DNA of 64,000 bases from Rhypophila decipiens (taxonomy: Eukaryota; Ascomycota; Sordariomycetes; Sordariales; Naviculisporaceae). The notes below the pieces were generated by a model that was not told the origin of the DNA, did not search any database, and was given only the letters and a program-made list of their open reading frames with translations. Every line of letters starts with the position of its first letter. The first letter of the stretch is position 1. Below, one piece after another: positions 20,249-31,664 of the stretch. Location of the stretch: contig MU858213.1 of the NCBI GenBank assembly GCA_033297075.1, forward strand, positions 1-64,000, in the 5' to 3' direction. A program made the translations under genes and the position numbers.

Positions 20249-22201
20249 ATGTCCGATACTACGCCTAAACCATCTCTGTATGGAGCCAAATCCCTCGGAA
20301 GCCATCAAATCCGTCTTCTATACCTCAATCCTGCCCACGAATCAGACACTCTGACTGGTCATCTAGAAGTAGTCGACCTCAAGAAATGCCCGCCGTATGA
20401 GGCATTGTCCTATGAGTGGGGCAGCCCTGAGAAGCCTTGCATATTTACGGCAACCGAAAACAACCACAGAGTCAATATCACCGAGTCCCTCTACCATGCC
20501 TTGCGAGACCTTCGGCATGCAGCACCTGCTCCTGCACAAGAGCCCTCGTTGACCGCATGGATAAGAAGTCTTGTGCGCTCAGAGAGGCCAAGTGCAAGCG
20601 GCCAGCGAGTCATTTGGGCTGATGGCATATGCATCAATCAGGAGGACCTTGATGAGCGTGGGAGTCAAGTGTCCATCATGGCATCTATCTACCGGGGAGC
20701 CTCTCGTGTCATCACCTACATAGGCCACGAGAGTGATGGGAGTACAGCTGCAGTTGCTCTGGCGGCAAGCTTACTTGGTGCCTTTGAAGATAGGGTAAAG
20801 GTCGACTTGCAGGACGCTTCTGGACTTGCGAAAGCCGGCCTCCCCCCAATCACAGACAAGAGTTGGAAAGCCCTGAAGGAGCTATGTCTGCGGCGATGGG
20901 CAGGGCGATGCTGGTGCGCACAGGAGTTCCTCTGCAACAAGGACTTGATTATGATGTGTGGAAGGACGGTCTTCCCGGCCTGGACAACACTCCTTTCTGT
21001 TGTTAGGCTGGTATACGCTCGTCAATTACCTGCAGCGATGATACCTAGCCATGACGAGGATCCCGACTCGCTCCGAGATTGCCTCATCTCTCTTATCAAC
21101 CTCCGCTCACCACTCCAGTACATGCTCAAGCCCCAGAGGAAACAGCTTCTCAAACTCCTCCAGTCCTTCCACCCATTTCAAGTCTCGGACCCGCGAGACA
21201 AGGTTTACTCCCTCCTGGGTCACAGCCTTGATCACGAGCACCTCGGGATCGAAGTAGACTACACAATCTCCCCGGAGCAGTTATACACAACGGTAGCAGC
21301 CGAGATTGCCACGGAATACCAAGACCTTAGACTTCTTCTCAGCAATCTTCACCACAAATCCCTTTCCAATCTGCCCTCGTGGGTCCCAGACTGGTCGACC
21401 TGGTATTTCGGAAGTGACCTGGGAGGGGCAGGCTATGACCACACTCTCTTTGCATCAGGGCACACCAGGGCGTCTCTCAAAGTCATTGGCACCCGTCTCC
21501 AAACAAAGCTCTCCGTCTCTGGCTGCCTGCTCGACACCATCACCTGGGTAGGCGATGAGATCCTCCCATACTATACCACACACGAGAAACCTGTCGCCAC
21601 CCGGCGACGAGGATGGATCACCAAGCAACTTGAAGTTGTCAGGAAACTGGATCCGTACCCATATCTCGGTAATTCTGGCACCCAGAATCCGGACATCACC
21701 ACCGTTCTGTGGAAGACGCTAATCTCCAACACCAACCATGACGAGTCGATAGCCAAGGCCGAGTACGTGGATTATTTCAACGCCCATTATCACCATACAG
21801 ACCATCCCGATGATGCCAGAGGCGCCAGGGACAACGACGCATCAGACATGTCGGAAAAAGCCCGCCGATTCTGCGACGCGGTCCGGTGGAGATCACGGTA
21901 CCGGCGGGTGGCCACCACCGAGAGCGGATATTTCGGGGCCGTTCCTCAGAAAGCACAGGTGGGAGATATTCTGTGTCTTTTCCAAGGAGGCAGGCATCTC
22001 TACATTGTACGACCAGTCGATTCGGGCCAGCTGGTGAACAGAAGCCGTGAGACGGTTGAGGAACCGGGCCTCGGAAACGTCTCAACTTCATGTACCGAGT
22101 TCAAGTATGTCGGGCATGCGTACGTACATGGGCTTATGGGCGGGGAGATCGTCCGTGAAGAATGGTATCAGAAGAAAAAGGGTGAGATCATATTGGTCTG
22201 A
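20249..22201 (+). CDS. HET domain protein
   Basis: A single exon of 650 residues. I start at the ATG at 20249; the frame extends slightly upstream only through a GTG. The HET domain opens with PPYEALSYEWG (about residues 48-58), continues with a helix bearing LYHALRDLRH, and contains the signature IWADGICINQEDLDERG (about 129-145) followed by QV..M..IYRGASRVITYIG. Further conserved blocks are RRWAGRCWCAQEF, DPRDKVYSLLGH and LPSWVPDWS. The C-terminal region ends with GDILCLFQGG and YVGHAYVHGLMGGE, the usual end block of long HET proteins. Family role: non-self recognition and programmed cell death in fungi; the HET domain is TIR-related. No NACHT or WD repeats follow, so it is a stand-alone HET protein. 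Unusually long plain intergenic DNA lies upstream. Confidence 0.93.
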   Translation: MSDTTPKPSLYGAKSLGSHQIRLLYLNPAHESDTLTGHLEVVDLKKCPPYEALSYEWGSPEKPCIFTATENNHRVNITESLYHALRDLRHAAPAPAQEPSLTAWIRSLVRSERPSASGQRVIWADGICINQEDLDERGSQVSIMASIYRGASRVITYIGHESDGSTAAVALAASLLGAFEDRVKVDLQDASGLAKAGLPPITDKSWKALKELCLRRWAGRCWCAQEFLCNKDLIMMCGRTVFPAWTTLLSVVRLVYARQLPAAMIPSHDEDPDSLRDCLISLINLRSPLQYMLKPQRKQLLKLLQSFHPFQVSDPRDKVYSLLGHSLDHEHLGIEVDYTISPEQLYTTVAAEIATEYQDLRLLLSNLHHKSLSNLPSWVPDWSTWYFGSDLGGAGYDHTLFASGHTRASLKVIGTRLQTKLSVSGCLLDTITWVGDEILPYYTTHEKPVATRRRGWITKQLEVVRKLDPYPYLGNSGTQNPDITTVLWKTLISNTNHDESIAKAEYVDYFNAHYHHTDHPDDARGARDNDASDMSEKARRFCDAVRWRSRYRRVATTESGYFGAVPQKAQVGDILCLFQGGRHLYIVRPVDSGQLVNRSRETVEEPGLGNVSTSCTEFKYVGHAYVHGLMGGEIVREEWYQKKKGEIILV

Positions 22202-22357
22202 ACCGATCTAATTACAGAAGAAGAAGAAGTAATTATTTATGAAAAAGAAGTAATGCCAACTCAAACTGCTTACACACACCCTGAGCTGACCATATTCTAC
22301 TCCACACACCCATTAACCGTACTTGGACCATTCAACCTTGTGACATCCCATCAGTAA

Positions 22358-23305
22358 TTAGCCCCATTTTGTCCTGGTCCAAGACACATCATGTCTCCCC
22401 ACCCTGCATCCATCCTGCTCACCATCTTTCCCGCAGCAAGAGTAAATGAAACCGCCTGGATAGAGCTCCTTTGCTTCCTCCGAGTATCTGGATGGACCGT
22501 CGTGGCCATCGTAGTAATCACACCAGACGTCAGATTCCTCATCACACTCGAGATCACCATCGTGGTGTTGGCATGCGGTACTGTCATTCTTATCTGCCGT
22601 GTCGAAGGCCTCTTTGCATTGGGCGCAAACTGCCAAAGTTGACGCGGCCTTGCGTTTGTTGGTGGAGGACGACTTCTTGAGAGGGTTGTTCCCAGGTATT
22701 GTCTGGGTAGGTGCTTGTCTTGCTGTAGGATGCTGGGGGTTGACTCCACCATCGTCGGGGAAGAGCCGATGTCTTTCGGGGTACGTGAGAGGTTGGTCAT
22801 GGTGAGCGCTAGCAACCTTATGGCTGCGATATTCATAGCAGTGCGTTTTCGTGGTGATGGTGGCGGTGGTATTGGACGGGTTGCTTGCTGTAATATTGTC
22901 GCTCGATCTGACAGCATTGGTGCCTTTTCGGATCTCCTTCGTCTTGTTGTCTGCCCTTTGAGCCTTGGTCATGTTGTCCCACCTGGCTGCTACTTCCTCT
23001 ACCGCTCTCAGTTTGGCTCTCTCTACGGCTAGTTCTGCTTCCAATCTCTTCCTGACTTCTTGCCACCTCAGTTGATCCTGCCTCCATTCCTCCAGCCTCC
23101 GATCCTCCAGCCTACGATCCTCCGGCCTAATTTCTTTTCGACCCTGTTCCTCAGCCCCGAGCCGTGGTTCAATTCTATACAAGAAGTCAAGCGTATATTG
23201 GCGGAGCCTCTCGTCTGTGCAAAGGGCCAGCAATGTTCGCCGGACATTTGCAGCAGAAGCTACATTGACGGCCACCACAATTGGGTCGTCTGGGTTTAGG
23301 CTCAT
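22358..23305 (-). CDS. CHORD-like zinc protein, copy A
   Basis: A single exon of 315 residues. I start at the ATG at 23305 because MSLNPDDPIVVAVNVASAA lines up with the start of the neighbouring paralog. Residues about 60-130 are a highly charged coiled coil with direct repeats (RRLEDRRLEEW). A disordered Ser/Thr/Asn-rich stretch follows. The last 85 residues are the zinc-binding module: CAQCKEAFD, ACQHHDGDLE, then YPGGFIYSCCGKDGEQDGC and GRHD. The order C..C, C..H.G, CC, GC..GRH is that of CHORD-type modules, although the spacing is longer, so I call it CHORD-like. The gene lies 395 bases 3' of copy B in the same orientation. Likely nuclear or cytosolic; partner unknown. Confidence 0.72.
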   Translation of the reverse strand: MSLNPDDPIVVAVNVASAANVRRTLLALCTDERLRQYTLDFLYRIEPRLGAEEQGRKEIRPEDRRLEDRRLEEWRQDQLRWQEVRKRLEAELAVERAKLRAVEEVAARWDNMTKAQRADNKTKEIRKGTNAVRSSDNITASNPSNTTATITTKTHCYEYRSHKVASAHHDQPLTYPERHRLFPDDGGVNPQHPTARQAPTQTIPGNNPLKKSSSTNKRKAASTLAVCAQCKEAFDTADKNDSTACQHHDGDLECDEESDVWCDYYDGHDGPSRYSEEAKELYPGGFIYSCCGKDGEQDGCRVGRHDVSWTRTKWG

Positions 23306-23700
23306 GTTCAGCTTTGATCTTGGCACCTCGTATCCGTCAATGTGTAAAAGGCCGGGAAGAAAGTTTGAACGGCTCAACAAGGTAAAGTAGGCAGGTTGGC
23401 AAGTTGGCAAGTTGATGATAGCGTTGTTGATTTTGGACAATTGAAGCAAGACATGAAAAGGTGAAGGACACCGTCTCGCCAATTTGAACATTTTAAATTA
23501 CAAATCGGACCCCTGGCAAGAAGCCAACTTGAAATGGTAAGATCGATATTGGCCTGCCTAGTCCAAAGATGTAACCGTATTCGTATCCGTCCTGGTTCAG
23601 ATTGTTCACTCGGACGACTACGGATACATGATCCCAAATCCACTCTCCCAGTCGGATGCCATTCACCAGCTGTAGGCATCGCCCCGAAGCGCACAAGACC
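23306..23700. other. Spacer between paralogs
   Basis: 395 bases between the two CHORD-like genes. It must carry the promoter of copy A and the terminator of copy B. No ORF of its own. Confidence 0.6.
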
Positions 23701-24228
23701 TTACTCCTCGTCTTCGTCTTCATCGTCATCTTCTTTCTCCTCGCTGTCATCCTCAGATTGGTCGTCATCATCCCTACGCCGTTTATTTCTCTCAGGGTTC
23801 GCTTCGTGCCTTCCCAGCTTGCACCCCTCTTCGTCTCCTAATTTATCGCAGCAAGTCCAGATGAACCCCTGGGGGTACTCTTTTCTGCAGAAGTCGGAAT
23901 CAATCGTCCCGTGGCATCTCTCATCGTGATCAGCCCAAAAGTCTGAATCGTCATCGGGCTCCAGTTCGCCATTGTGATATCTGCATTCCTTGACTTGGTT
24001 GTCGTCGGGGTCGAAGGATTCCTCGCACTGGACGCATATAGCCAGGCCCGATGTTGTTTTGCGTTTCTTTGCTGGTTCTGGAAGAGATTTGGCTCTCCGA
24101 ATCGCCTCGGGCTCGAGCTGCTTCAGATAATCCAAGGCCTTTGCTCGGACTCCGCTGTCGTCGCAGACCGCAATCAGGATGGCGCGGACGGTGTGGTCTG
24201 ATGCGACCGCCAAGGCGTTGATGGTCAT
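23701..24228 (-). CDS. CHORD-like zinc protein, copy B
   Basis: A single exon of 175 residues from the ATG at 24228. It has the same plan as copy A without the coiled coil. An N-terminal helical part (MTINALAVASDHTVRAILI) matches the copy A start, then comes LAICVQCEESFD, ECRYHNGELE, YPQGFIWTCCDKLGDEEGC and GRHE. The tail is an extreme run of Asp and Glu. Aligned ends of A and B share the pattern C..C...FD..DN....C..H.G.LE.D..SD.W, and then GFI..CC.K.G...GC..GRH, so they arose by tandem duplication followed by gain or loss of the coiled-coil insert. Function unknown. Confidence 0.72.
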   Translation of the reverse strand: MTINALAVASDHTVRAILIAVCDDSGVRAKALDYLKQLEPEAIRRAKSLPEPAKKRKTTSGLAICVQCEESFDPDDNQVKECRYHNGELEPDDDSDFWADHDERCHGTIDSDFCRKEYPQGFIWTCCDKLGDEEGCKLGRHEANPERNKRRRDDDDQSEDDSEEKEDDDEDEDEE

Positions 24229-24630
24229 GATTTGGGAAGCAGCCTGTATTTTGTGATAGAGTTGGACTTGATTTTTGGAGTTTGTTTGGTGTGACTGGTA
24301 GTGGGTTTCGTGATTGGCGTGACGTGTCTGTCTCGTGGAAATGACAAAGGTTTTGCTGGAAAAGAAGGTTCGTGGTGGTCATCTCATCCCTCGTGGGTCC
24401 AATCTTATATCCCTGCACATGATGGGATTGCGGGCCGTGGCGTCAATCACCGACGCCAAAATAAGGTCCAAACGTTTATTAACATGTGCATTGGCCCGAG
24501 AAATAGTGCACTAGCGAAGGGTGTAGCCGACGGTGATGAGCAGGAGGATGCTGAGGCAATTTAGGTGAGTTGGCTTGTTAAGGAGAACTTGAACAATACC
24601 AATTTCCAATTTCATTTCTAATTCTCGCTA
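24229..24630. other. Intergenic, no gene seen
   Basis: About 400 bases upstream of copy B and 3' of the permease gene. Nothing recognisable. Confidence 0.55.
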
Positions 24631-26439
24631 TCAGGCTTCTTTGACGCTCGTCTTGACCCCCTTTTCCTCACTCTCAATCTCATTAACACTGCTACCACCG
24701 GCGGACACCTCATCCGCGCCGAGCCCCTCGATCAATTCGGAGCAGAGTGTCTCGTGGGCCGGGAACAAAAGACTCAGCCCAACATGAATGGCCATGCAGA
24801 GGACAATGCCAAAGTACCAGTTGAAGTTGGTGAGGTACTTGATACCGCCAATTGGGATTTCCAGATTCACGGCATTGATCATTCCTGGCAGTTGTGGTGT
24901 AACAGAGGCTAACAAAGCGACCAGGGCCCGCCAGTTCACGCCGTACGTAAATCGGTAACGACCGTGTGGCTCGTACAGAGCAGGCACGTCGATATGGCCA
25001 CGCTTAACGAGGAAGAAGTCGCCGACTTGGATACCCTAGTTTTTCGTTATCAACACATGACCTTGCTGGAGTGTCAGTGAAGTGAGGACTGCCAAAACTC
25101 ACCATGATCGGAGCGAGGAATATCCCGAGAGAACTCATAAAGGTCAACAAGGACCCGGCAGAGTTGAGAATCTTCCACGGCACCATAACCCAACCACCCA
25201 GGATTGTCAGGATGATGGCCCCACGACGGATATTAATATACTTGGGGAACAGGCTGGCCATGTCATTGGCACCGGAGATGACCGTTGCGGATATGTTGAC
25301 GCAGATCTGGGCAATACACCACGAGACGCCGGCAAAGAAGGCGGCTGCCCGACCCCCAGGCCCTTCCCACTTGTCGATGATGGAGATGGGATTCCAGAGG
25401 TACTCTCCGTAAAGGACAGCGCTCGCAGACGTTACCACAATGCCAATGATGGCGACCCAGCTGCACACCAATGGGAACCAGAGGCCTTGGGTGAGGGACG
25501 AGCGTGGATTGGCCATGTAGCGGGTAAAATCCGGAATCTAGACAGCCGGGACGATGAGAAAACAGGGGTAGTAACTGAGGAATCAGGTATTCTACTCACA
25601 TTCACACCAACAGTCGACCAACTCGCTGTGCAACTATTCAAGGCACTCATGATGAGCCAGCTCTTTTGGGCGCCACTCACAGTGGGCTGCTGGTCCCAGA
25701 TATCTCCCGACCCACCAGCTTTGACGGTTATCCAAATAACCGTTCCCAAGATTGTCGCTGTGGTGGCAAACACCTTGACCACAAACAGCCACCGCATCTT
25801 GTGCGGCGGGATCAGCATGATGGGAAACTGGACACACCAAACGACCAGATAAGAAATCATCTGCTGCGTGGTGATACCCACGCTCTCGGGGATATGATTC
25901 GGCAGATTCCTGTAGCTGGGCCAGATAGATCTGATAACTTGCGTGGCCGGTGCAATGGCGAGGAAGTTGGTGATGGCGTGCCAGAAGAGACAGGTGACCA
26001 GCCGGATTATGACAGGGAACTTTGCAAAATGGTATCCGAACGATGCCCGGGCGAGGACGGGGAAGGGGACTCGGCATTTGGCACCAGTGTATCCGTTCAA
26101 GGTCATGGGGACTGCCATGACCGAACTACCAAACACGATGGCAAAGATGGCCTCGCGCCATGATAACCCAAGCACCAGGATAGTTGAGCCCGTCTCCCAT
26201 GACTGGATAGAGATAATGTCCGACACCCAGTAGCCGAGGATTGTCAGCGAGGTCCAGGTGCGGCGAACGAGAGGGGTTGGGTCGAGATCGATATTGGTCC
26301 ATGTTCCGGCAGGGGCGTAGGACGATGGTTGTTTGGGGAGGACCCAGCCGGAGGGAGTGGTCTTTTTGGAGATGGATGCCTGGACTCGGTGTTTTAAACC
26401 ACTGCTGCCAGGGACTGGGGCCGTCTCAGAGACAGCCAT
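24631..26439 (-). CDS. NCS1 nucleobase-type permease
   Basis: Three exons in phase (26439-25600, 25537-25103, 25035-24631; all introns GT-AG, 62-67 nt), 559 residues. The start is the ATG at 26439. The fold shows the nucleobase:cation symporter-1 pattern of about 12 membrane helices. Landmarks: ...DLDPTPLVRRTWT at the cytosolic start, LNGYTGAKCRVPFPVLARASFG in the first core, WHAITNFLAIAPAT, then NIPDFTRYMANPRSS and INISATVISGANDM in the transport core, and PRRGAIILTILGGWVMVPWKI-type helix near the end. Fungal NCS1 proteins carry uracil, allantoin, cytosine, purines or thiamine precursors. The pattern here looks like the Fur (uracil/allantoin/uric acid) branch, but the substrate cannot be fixed from sequence alone. 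It faces an oxygenase across a shared promoter. Confidence 0.92.
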
Positions 26440-27298
26440 GGTGCCTACTGGTCTCAGAGCAGGATGCTGCAAGGATCGACCCGACAATTTGGAACCAACG
26501 TGCTCGGGAGATGGAAAGGAGATGCGTGTGAGTGGGCGTCCAAGGGTGACATGGAGTATATATTCGATACCAAAACTGCCAACGAGAGCAAAGACGATAT
26601 CGATGGCGGTCAGCTAGGCACATTCTCATGGCTCCACCTGATGATACCCTTGGGATCCAAGTCTTTTATTTCTTCTATCCTTTTTTTCTTCATGAATCCC
26701 GACAACGGACCCGACTCTCAGCAAGGTCGCAGGTTGCTAACCTGATTACCTACATGATAAGCATATCAACCTATCAACCATCGACTTGAAAAGTCTGCGA
26801 TAGGAGAGTCGGGCATTGCTTGGCCGCTAATTGGCAGGCGAGCTAGGAGAGCCCAGGCTTGCTAAACAGCCTGCTGGATCCATGGGTGGAGGAGATAACA
26901 CATGCGCCAATGCAGCCAAGAAGCGACCAACCTCGACGACGATCCGGCTTATTCCTACATGGGGCAGTTATGGGTCCCATCGTCGGATAACAGACGTAAC
27001 AGCCAGGCTCGTGATAGGTCTGGCGGCATCTGGGGTGCGCTAATTTGCGGGGTCTTTTCGTCCTCGCTATTGTATCTTTTTCTTTTTCTCTGTCGTGTGA
27101 GTGGGATGTATCAGACACCGGGATTCGGATTTGAAGGGATATTTTGACCTGATACGGCGGGGTATCGGTGGGAGGGGTTGCGTTGTGAAGGTGGGACGAT
27201 GATGCCCAAGCTGATGATATATCCTGAAACCTGTAGCACAACCGAAGTGAAGTAAAACTTTTCAGCATCAAAAGATCGACTCGAGAGACTCCTTTAAA
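26440..27298. promoter_or_regulatory. Divergent promoter region
   Basis: About 860 bases between the permease ATG (26439, minus) and the oxygenase ATG (27299, plus). A TATATA sits on the minus strand near 26557, about 120 bases before the permease start. Shared control is possible but not proven by sequence. Confidence 0.4.
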
Positions 27299-28409
27299 AT
27301 GGGCAGTGTCACGCCTGACTCCGACTTTTCAGTCACTATTCCTGTCATCGATATCTCGGGCTATCTCGCCGGGGATGCCGCCGCGACAGCTTCCATAGTC
27401 TCGGCCCTCCACTCGGCAGCCATCTCACCCGGCTTCTTCCAAATCACGGGCCACGGTGTGTCTTCTGAGCTGCGCTTACGACTCTTGACCACCCTCAAGG
27501 CCTTCTTCGCCCTGCCAGCAGACAGGAAAAAGCGATTACACAGAGGCAACTCAAACTCGCTCCGTGGATATGAGTCAGTTGGGGAGCAACGCCTGGAAGC
27601 TGCCTTTGCCGACCAGAAAGAGGGCTTCATGATTGGCGAGCACCTGCCCGACGGCAAGAGGTTTCTCCAGGGACCGAACCAATGGCCCGACGAGGACGAG
27701 TGTCCAGGCTTCCGAGAGACTTTCATGGAGTATTTTGGAGAGCTGAGGAAGCTGAGCAAGGCCATGTTCAGACTCATGGCCGAGGGGTTGGGTCTGGAGA
27801 AGCAATACTTTGATGCGTTTGTAGATAGCCGGGATTGTAAGTTGGCCTGTCGTGTTGAAGCCTGGGGACTTGGATCACCTGATCGTCACAATGCTGAACA
27901 CGTTCTTGTTTATAGCTGTGACGATGTGTCGTGCACACAGGTACCCTCCCACCACCCCCGAGCAAGCAGGCAAGACTCGCGGCATTGGTGCTCATAGCGA
28001 CTTTGGAGCTCTTACTCTGCTGATGCAGGATGACAGTATGATTCCCTGACGTGAGGCTGCATGCATACTTGAGCAAGGAACACTGACTTGATACACAGTT
28101 GGCGGTCTCGAGGTCTTCCACCGACCAACCGGCACCTGGCATCCCGTGACGCCAGTCAAGGACGCATTCGTGGTTAACATCGGCGATATGATGGAACGGT
28201 GGACCAACAACCGCTACACTTCCACCCTCCACCGTGTCATCACCCCAGCGTCGACCAGAGACCGGTATAGCGTCGCGTTCTTCAACGAGGGATTGCTAGA
28301 CCAGGTGATTGAATGTATCCCGACCTGCTTGGAGCCCGGCGAGAAGCCCTTGTACGAGCCGGTGGTAGTTGAGGAACACCTGGCAAAGAGATACGGCAAT
28401 AGCTACTGA
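27299..28409 (+). CDS. 2-oxoglutarate/Fe(II) oxygenase, IPNS-like
   Basis: Three exons in phase (27299-27836, 27916-28035, 28099-28409), 322 residues. The N-terminal DIOX_N half contains IPVIDISGYL, GFFQITGHGV and RGYESVGE. The catalytic jelly-roll keeps all iron and 2-oxoglutarate ligands: His206 and Asp208 in GAHSDFG, the distal His264 in STLHRV, and the Arg-x-Ser pair at RYS (275-277). Length and order fit the isopenicillin-N-synthase-like superfamily, which includes thymine 7-hydroxylase and many ring or side-chain hydroxylases. The neighbour is an NCS1 nucleobase-type permease transcribed in the opposite direction, so a pyrimidine or other heterocycle substrate is a reasonable but untested guess. 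No signal peptide, so cytosolic. Confidence 0.9.
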
Positions 28410-28716
28410 TTTCTCATGATGTGGGTGAGGGTTGAGCTTGGTTCTCCATCAAGGAAAATGAAGACTCAGCTGACCATTTGACGACTACACCAATGCAATG
28501 TTTTCAATGAAGTGTTTATTGTACTGGACGGGCTGGTACCTAAATTTCACATTTAATGACATCACACCCCGCCATGTCTGATATGAGACAAGTCAGATAA
28601 CAGTTATGGGTAAATTTCGGGCCCTCAGGCCTCAGCTGAGTGACGAAAGTGGAAGCTACGGCCCAACCTCCTTCCACAGCAACCTGGAGCCGTTTCTCCA
28701 CTGTTAATGGCCACAT
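28410..28716. other. Short intergenic
   Basis: About 300 bases between the 3' ends of the oxygenase and the GH31 gene, which converge here. No gene seen. Confidence 0.6.
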
Positions 28717-31664
28717 CTAGACCTTGACCACGAAATCTCCCGTCAAGCGTTTGTTAACCCCGACAACTTTTTTCCCATTCTTTCCATCCCCAACAACAGT
28801 AACCTTGGAGATCTTCACGCTAGTCTGGTATCCCCACTTGCCTTTGACGGTCAGTTTTCCATGCGCATAGTCGAACCTGACATTTGTTACGCCCTTTTGC
28901 TCAAGGCTGACACCGTCATCGAGGTACAGCTGGCCCTGCGCCTTGCCATCCTTACCGACCGGGATGATCAACTCGAAATCTTGCTTCCTCAGCTCTGTCG
29001 TCGTCATGGCCGACTTTACCCGCATCGGAAGGATGACACCACCACGCAGAAACAGCGGGATATCTGTCAGCGACTGATCCGTCACTTTGATGTTCCTACC
29101 CTTACCCTCGATCTTCTTCAGAGTCCAGAAGTCATAAAAGACATCCCTGGGGAGGTACAGGTCGACGCTCGTGGAATTCGCTTCCGTCACGGGGGCGACC
29201 AGAAGCCCATTTCCGTAAAAGTACTGGAGATCAAGGCCGAACGTGTTGGCATCCTTGGGATAGAGGTAAAACATGGGGTTGAGAAGCGGTGTGCCGTCCA
29301 CGGTCTGCTGATACATTGCTGTGTAGATGTAATCGAGCAGACGGTAGCGGACATCGATAGCCTTCTTCGCGGCCTCGGTCACCACAGCCCATCGGTAAAA
29401 CTCCTGTGGGATGGTGGGGAGGTACTCGTTATGGTTGCGCATAAACGGTGAAAAGGCACCGAGCATCGCCCAGCGAGCGCAGAGGTCCTGAGTAGTGTTT
29501 TGAGCAAACCCGCAAATATCGGCGCCAACCATGGGGACTTGGTAGATGGATGCGAAGCCTAGAGCGGTCCTGATCACCTCGCGATAGTGCCCCCAGGTGC
29601 TAAAGTTATCCCCGAGCCATTTGCCAACCTGGGCTCCAGCCCCAGCGAAGGTGGAGCGGGTGATGATGAGGGGCCGCAGGGTCGGGCGCCGGGCAAGCAT
29701 AGCTTTGCGAGACAAAGCTGACATCACTATGGTTGACTCGGTGTTAGTATCGTCTTGACCACAATGCCGAGGGTAAGCTGAAAGGAGAGGACTGACTTGT
29801 TCCGTAGAGGTTATGCACATCGTATTCTGCCAACCCATTCTCATGGATCAGGTCGGTGTTGACAGTCTTGTTGCTAATGCCGCCTTGCTCAGCATTCCAT
29901 GAGTCCTGGTATGCTGCCTTGTTATGGATGGCATATTTGGGGTACAGCAGATCCCGTCCCGGAAGGCCAAGTTGCTGACCGCTTGCACGAGCCACGAGGG
30001 GTTCATGTTTTGACCTCAATGGCCCCCTGACCTCCAAGTCTGTGGTCTCTGAAGCGTCCAAAACACTGCGCTTGCAAGCGGTACCTACTGGCTGGAAGTC
30101 GCAGGGCCAGCCGGGAAGAGGTCGTGGAGGGGTCCGGACCGGTGGTGGCTCAGGAGGGAAGCCCACGGCGGCGGCCTCGGGATTGTCGCAGGGGAAGTTG
30201 CAAGGGAAGTTGCTGGGCTCATTCATGTCTATCCAGAGGGCGTCCAGTTGGATGCCGGTCGAATCTGAGAAGAAAGACAGGAACTGGCCGATCCAATACT
30301 TCTCGACGTTCTTGGCAAACCAATCGGGGAAAACGGAGACACCTGCCCAGACGACACCCTTCCAGACAGAACCGTTGCTTCTCTTCATGAAGATGTCATC
30401 CTTGATTCCCTCTTCGAATGCCGGGTACTCAGCGTAGGCCACTGCTGGGTCTACCATGACAATATAGTGCTGGTCGTTGGAGTGAAGCTTGTCCACCAAC
30501 TGGCGCACCATGTGGAGGGGGAACCGTTGGGGGTCCAAACTAAATACCCGTCTGCGATCCATGTAATCGATATCCGTCCACATTGTTTCAAGTGGGATCC
30601 CAGCCACACTATAGTTATGAACAACCTGCAAATGAAGTCGGTCAGTTCATCGTATGCCAAGGATGCTTGTAGGAGGGAATAATCTACCTCGGCCACTTCA
30701 AAGGCGTCTCTGTACCCATAGCGGCATTGATGAAATCCAAGTCCCCAGTAGGGCATCATAGCCGGGAGCCCTGAAATTTCAGAGTACTGTTGTGATACAT
30801 CGATAGGACTTGGACCCGCCATAAAGTAAAAGTCAAACACGCCACCCAGGGTATTGTATTCGAGGAACTGTCCGCCAGCCTTGTCGATCTTGACGTCCAT
30901 CCCGTTGGAGTTGAGGAGAAAGACACCATGGGTACCCGTCTTGCGATGCTCAAAGTAGACGGGGTGGTTTCCGTAAAGGTTGGCACCATTGGGCGTACCA
31001 TAGGAGTCCTGAGACCAGAGGGTGCGGATGTAGTTGGTTGTGTTGAGGCGGAAGGGATCCGAGTGCTCACCAAGACCATAGAGGTTGGGGTTGTTGGGGA
31101 GCTTGGTTCTCAGACGGAGGTACTGAGACTCAAAGACCATGGGTGCGGCGGATGAATCAAAGAGGACTTCACCAGTCTTGCTGCGGCTGACCGAGAAAGA
31201 GAAGGGATTCAACTTGTAGTTGAACTTCAAGGCCGACTTCTTGGAATTCACTCGGGCCGACTTGGGACGGGGAAAGACGGACTCTGGGACTTGGTACACA
31301 TCGTTGGCCTTGTCTTGGATCTTGACATGCAGCCGGTTATCTGGTATGAATTTGGCCGGTCAGTAACAATGAGTCTGTGTCAAACTCCATGTCATTTGCG
31401 GGGGTGGTTACCAGTCTCGTAGGTGACCTGTAGGACCAACTCTTTCAAATCTGTCCCATAAACATTGCACGGCTTCCCGGCCAGGGTCAACTCTGCAGTC
31501 AAACCAGTGGCGGTTGTCTTGACTTTGGATGCCTTGTACCCTGGGCATTTTGCCAAAGCTGAGGACGAGCTGGAATTGGCGACTTGGACATCTCGCGAGG
31601 GAATGGCGGCCGAAACAAAGCCTGCGGAGAGCAAGGCGAACGCCAGAAGCTGAGATTGGACCAT
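28717..31664 (-). CDS. Secreted GH31 alpha-glucosidase
   Basis: Four exons in phase (31664-31412, 31340-30688, 30625-29797, 29726-28717), 914 residues. I start at the ATG at 31664 because it gives the signal peptide [19 protein letters not shown]. Order of landmarks: GH31 N-terminal beta domain with [10 protein letters not shown]; the (beta/alpha)8 core with WTDIDYMD; the nucleophile Asp in [14 protein letters not shown] (about 435); a Pro-rich insertion right after it; [10 protein letters not shown] with the acid/base Asp (about 618); VGADICGF; then C-terminal beta domains. This is an exo-acting alpha-glucosidase of the AgdC type (possibly alpha/beta-glucosidase), releasing glucose from maltose or starch outside the cell. 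The N-terminal SSSSS run may be a small linker. Substrate preference cannot be told from sequence. Confidence 0.92.
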
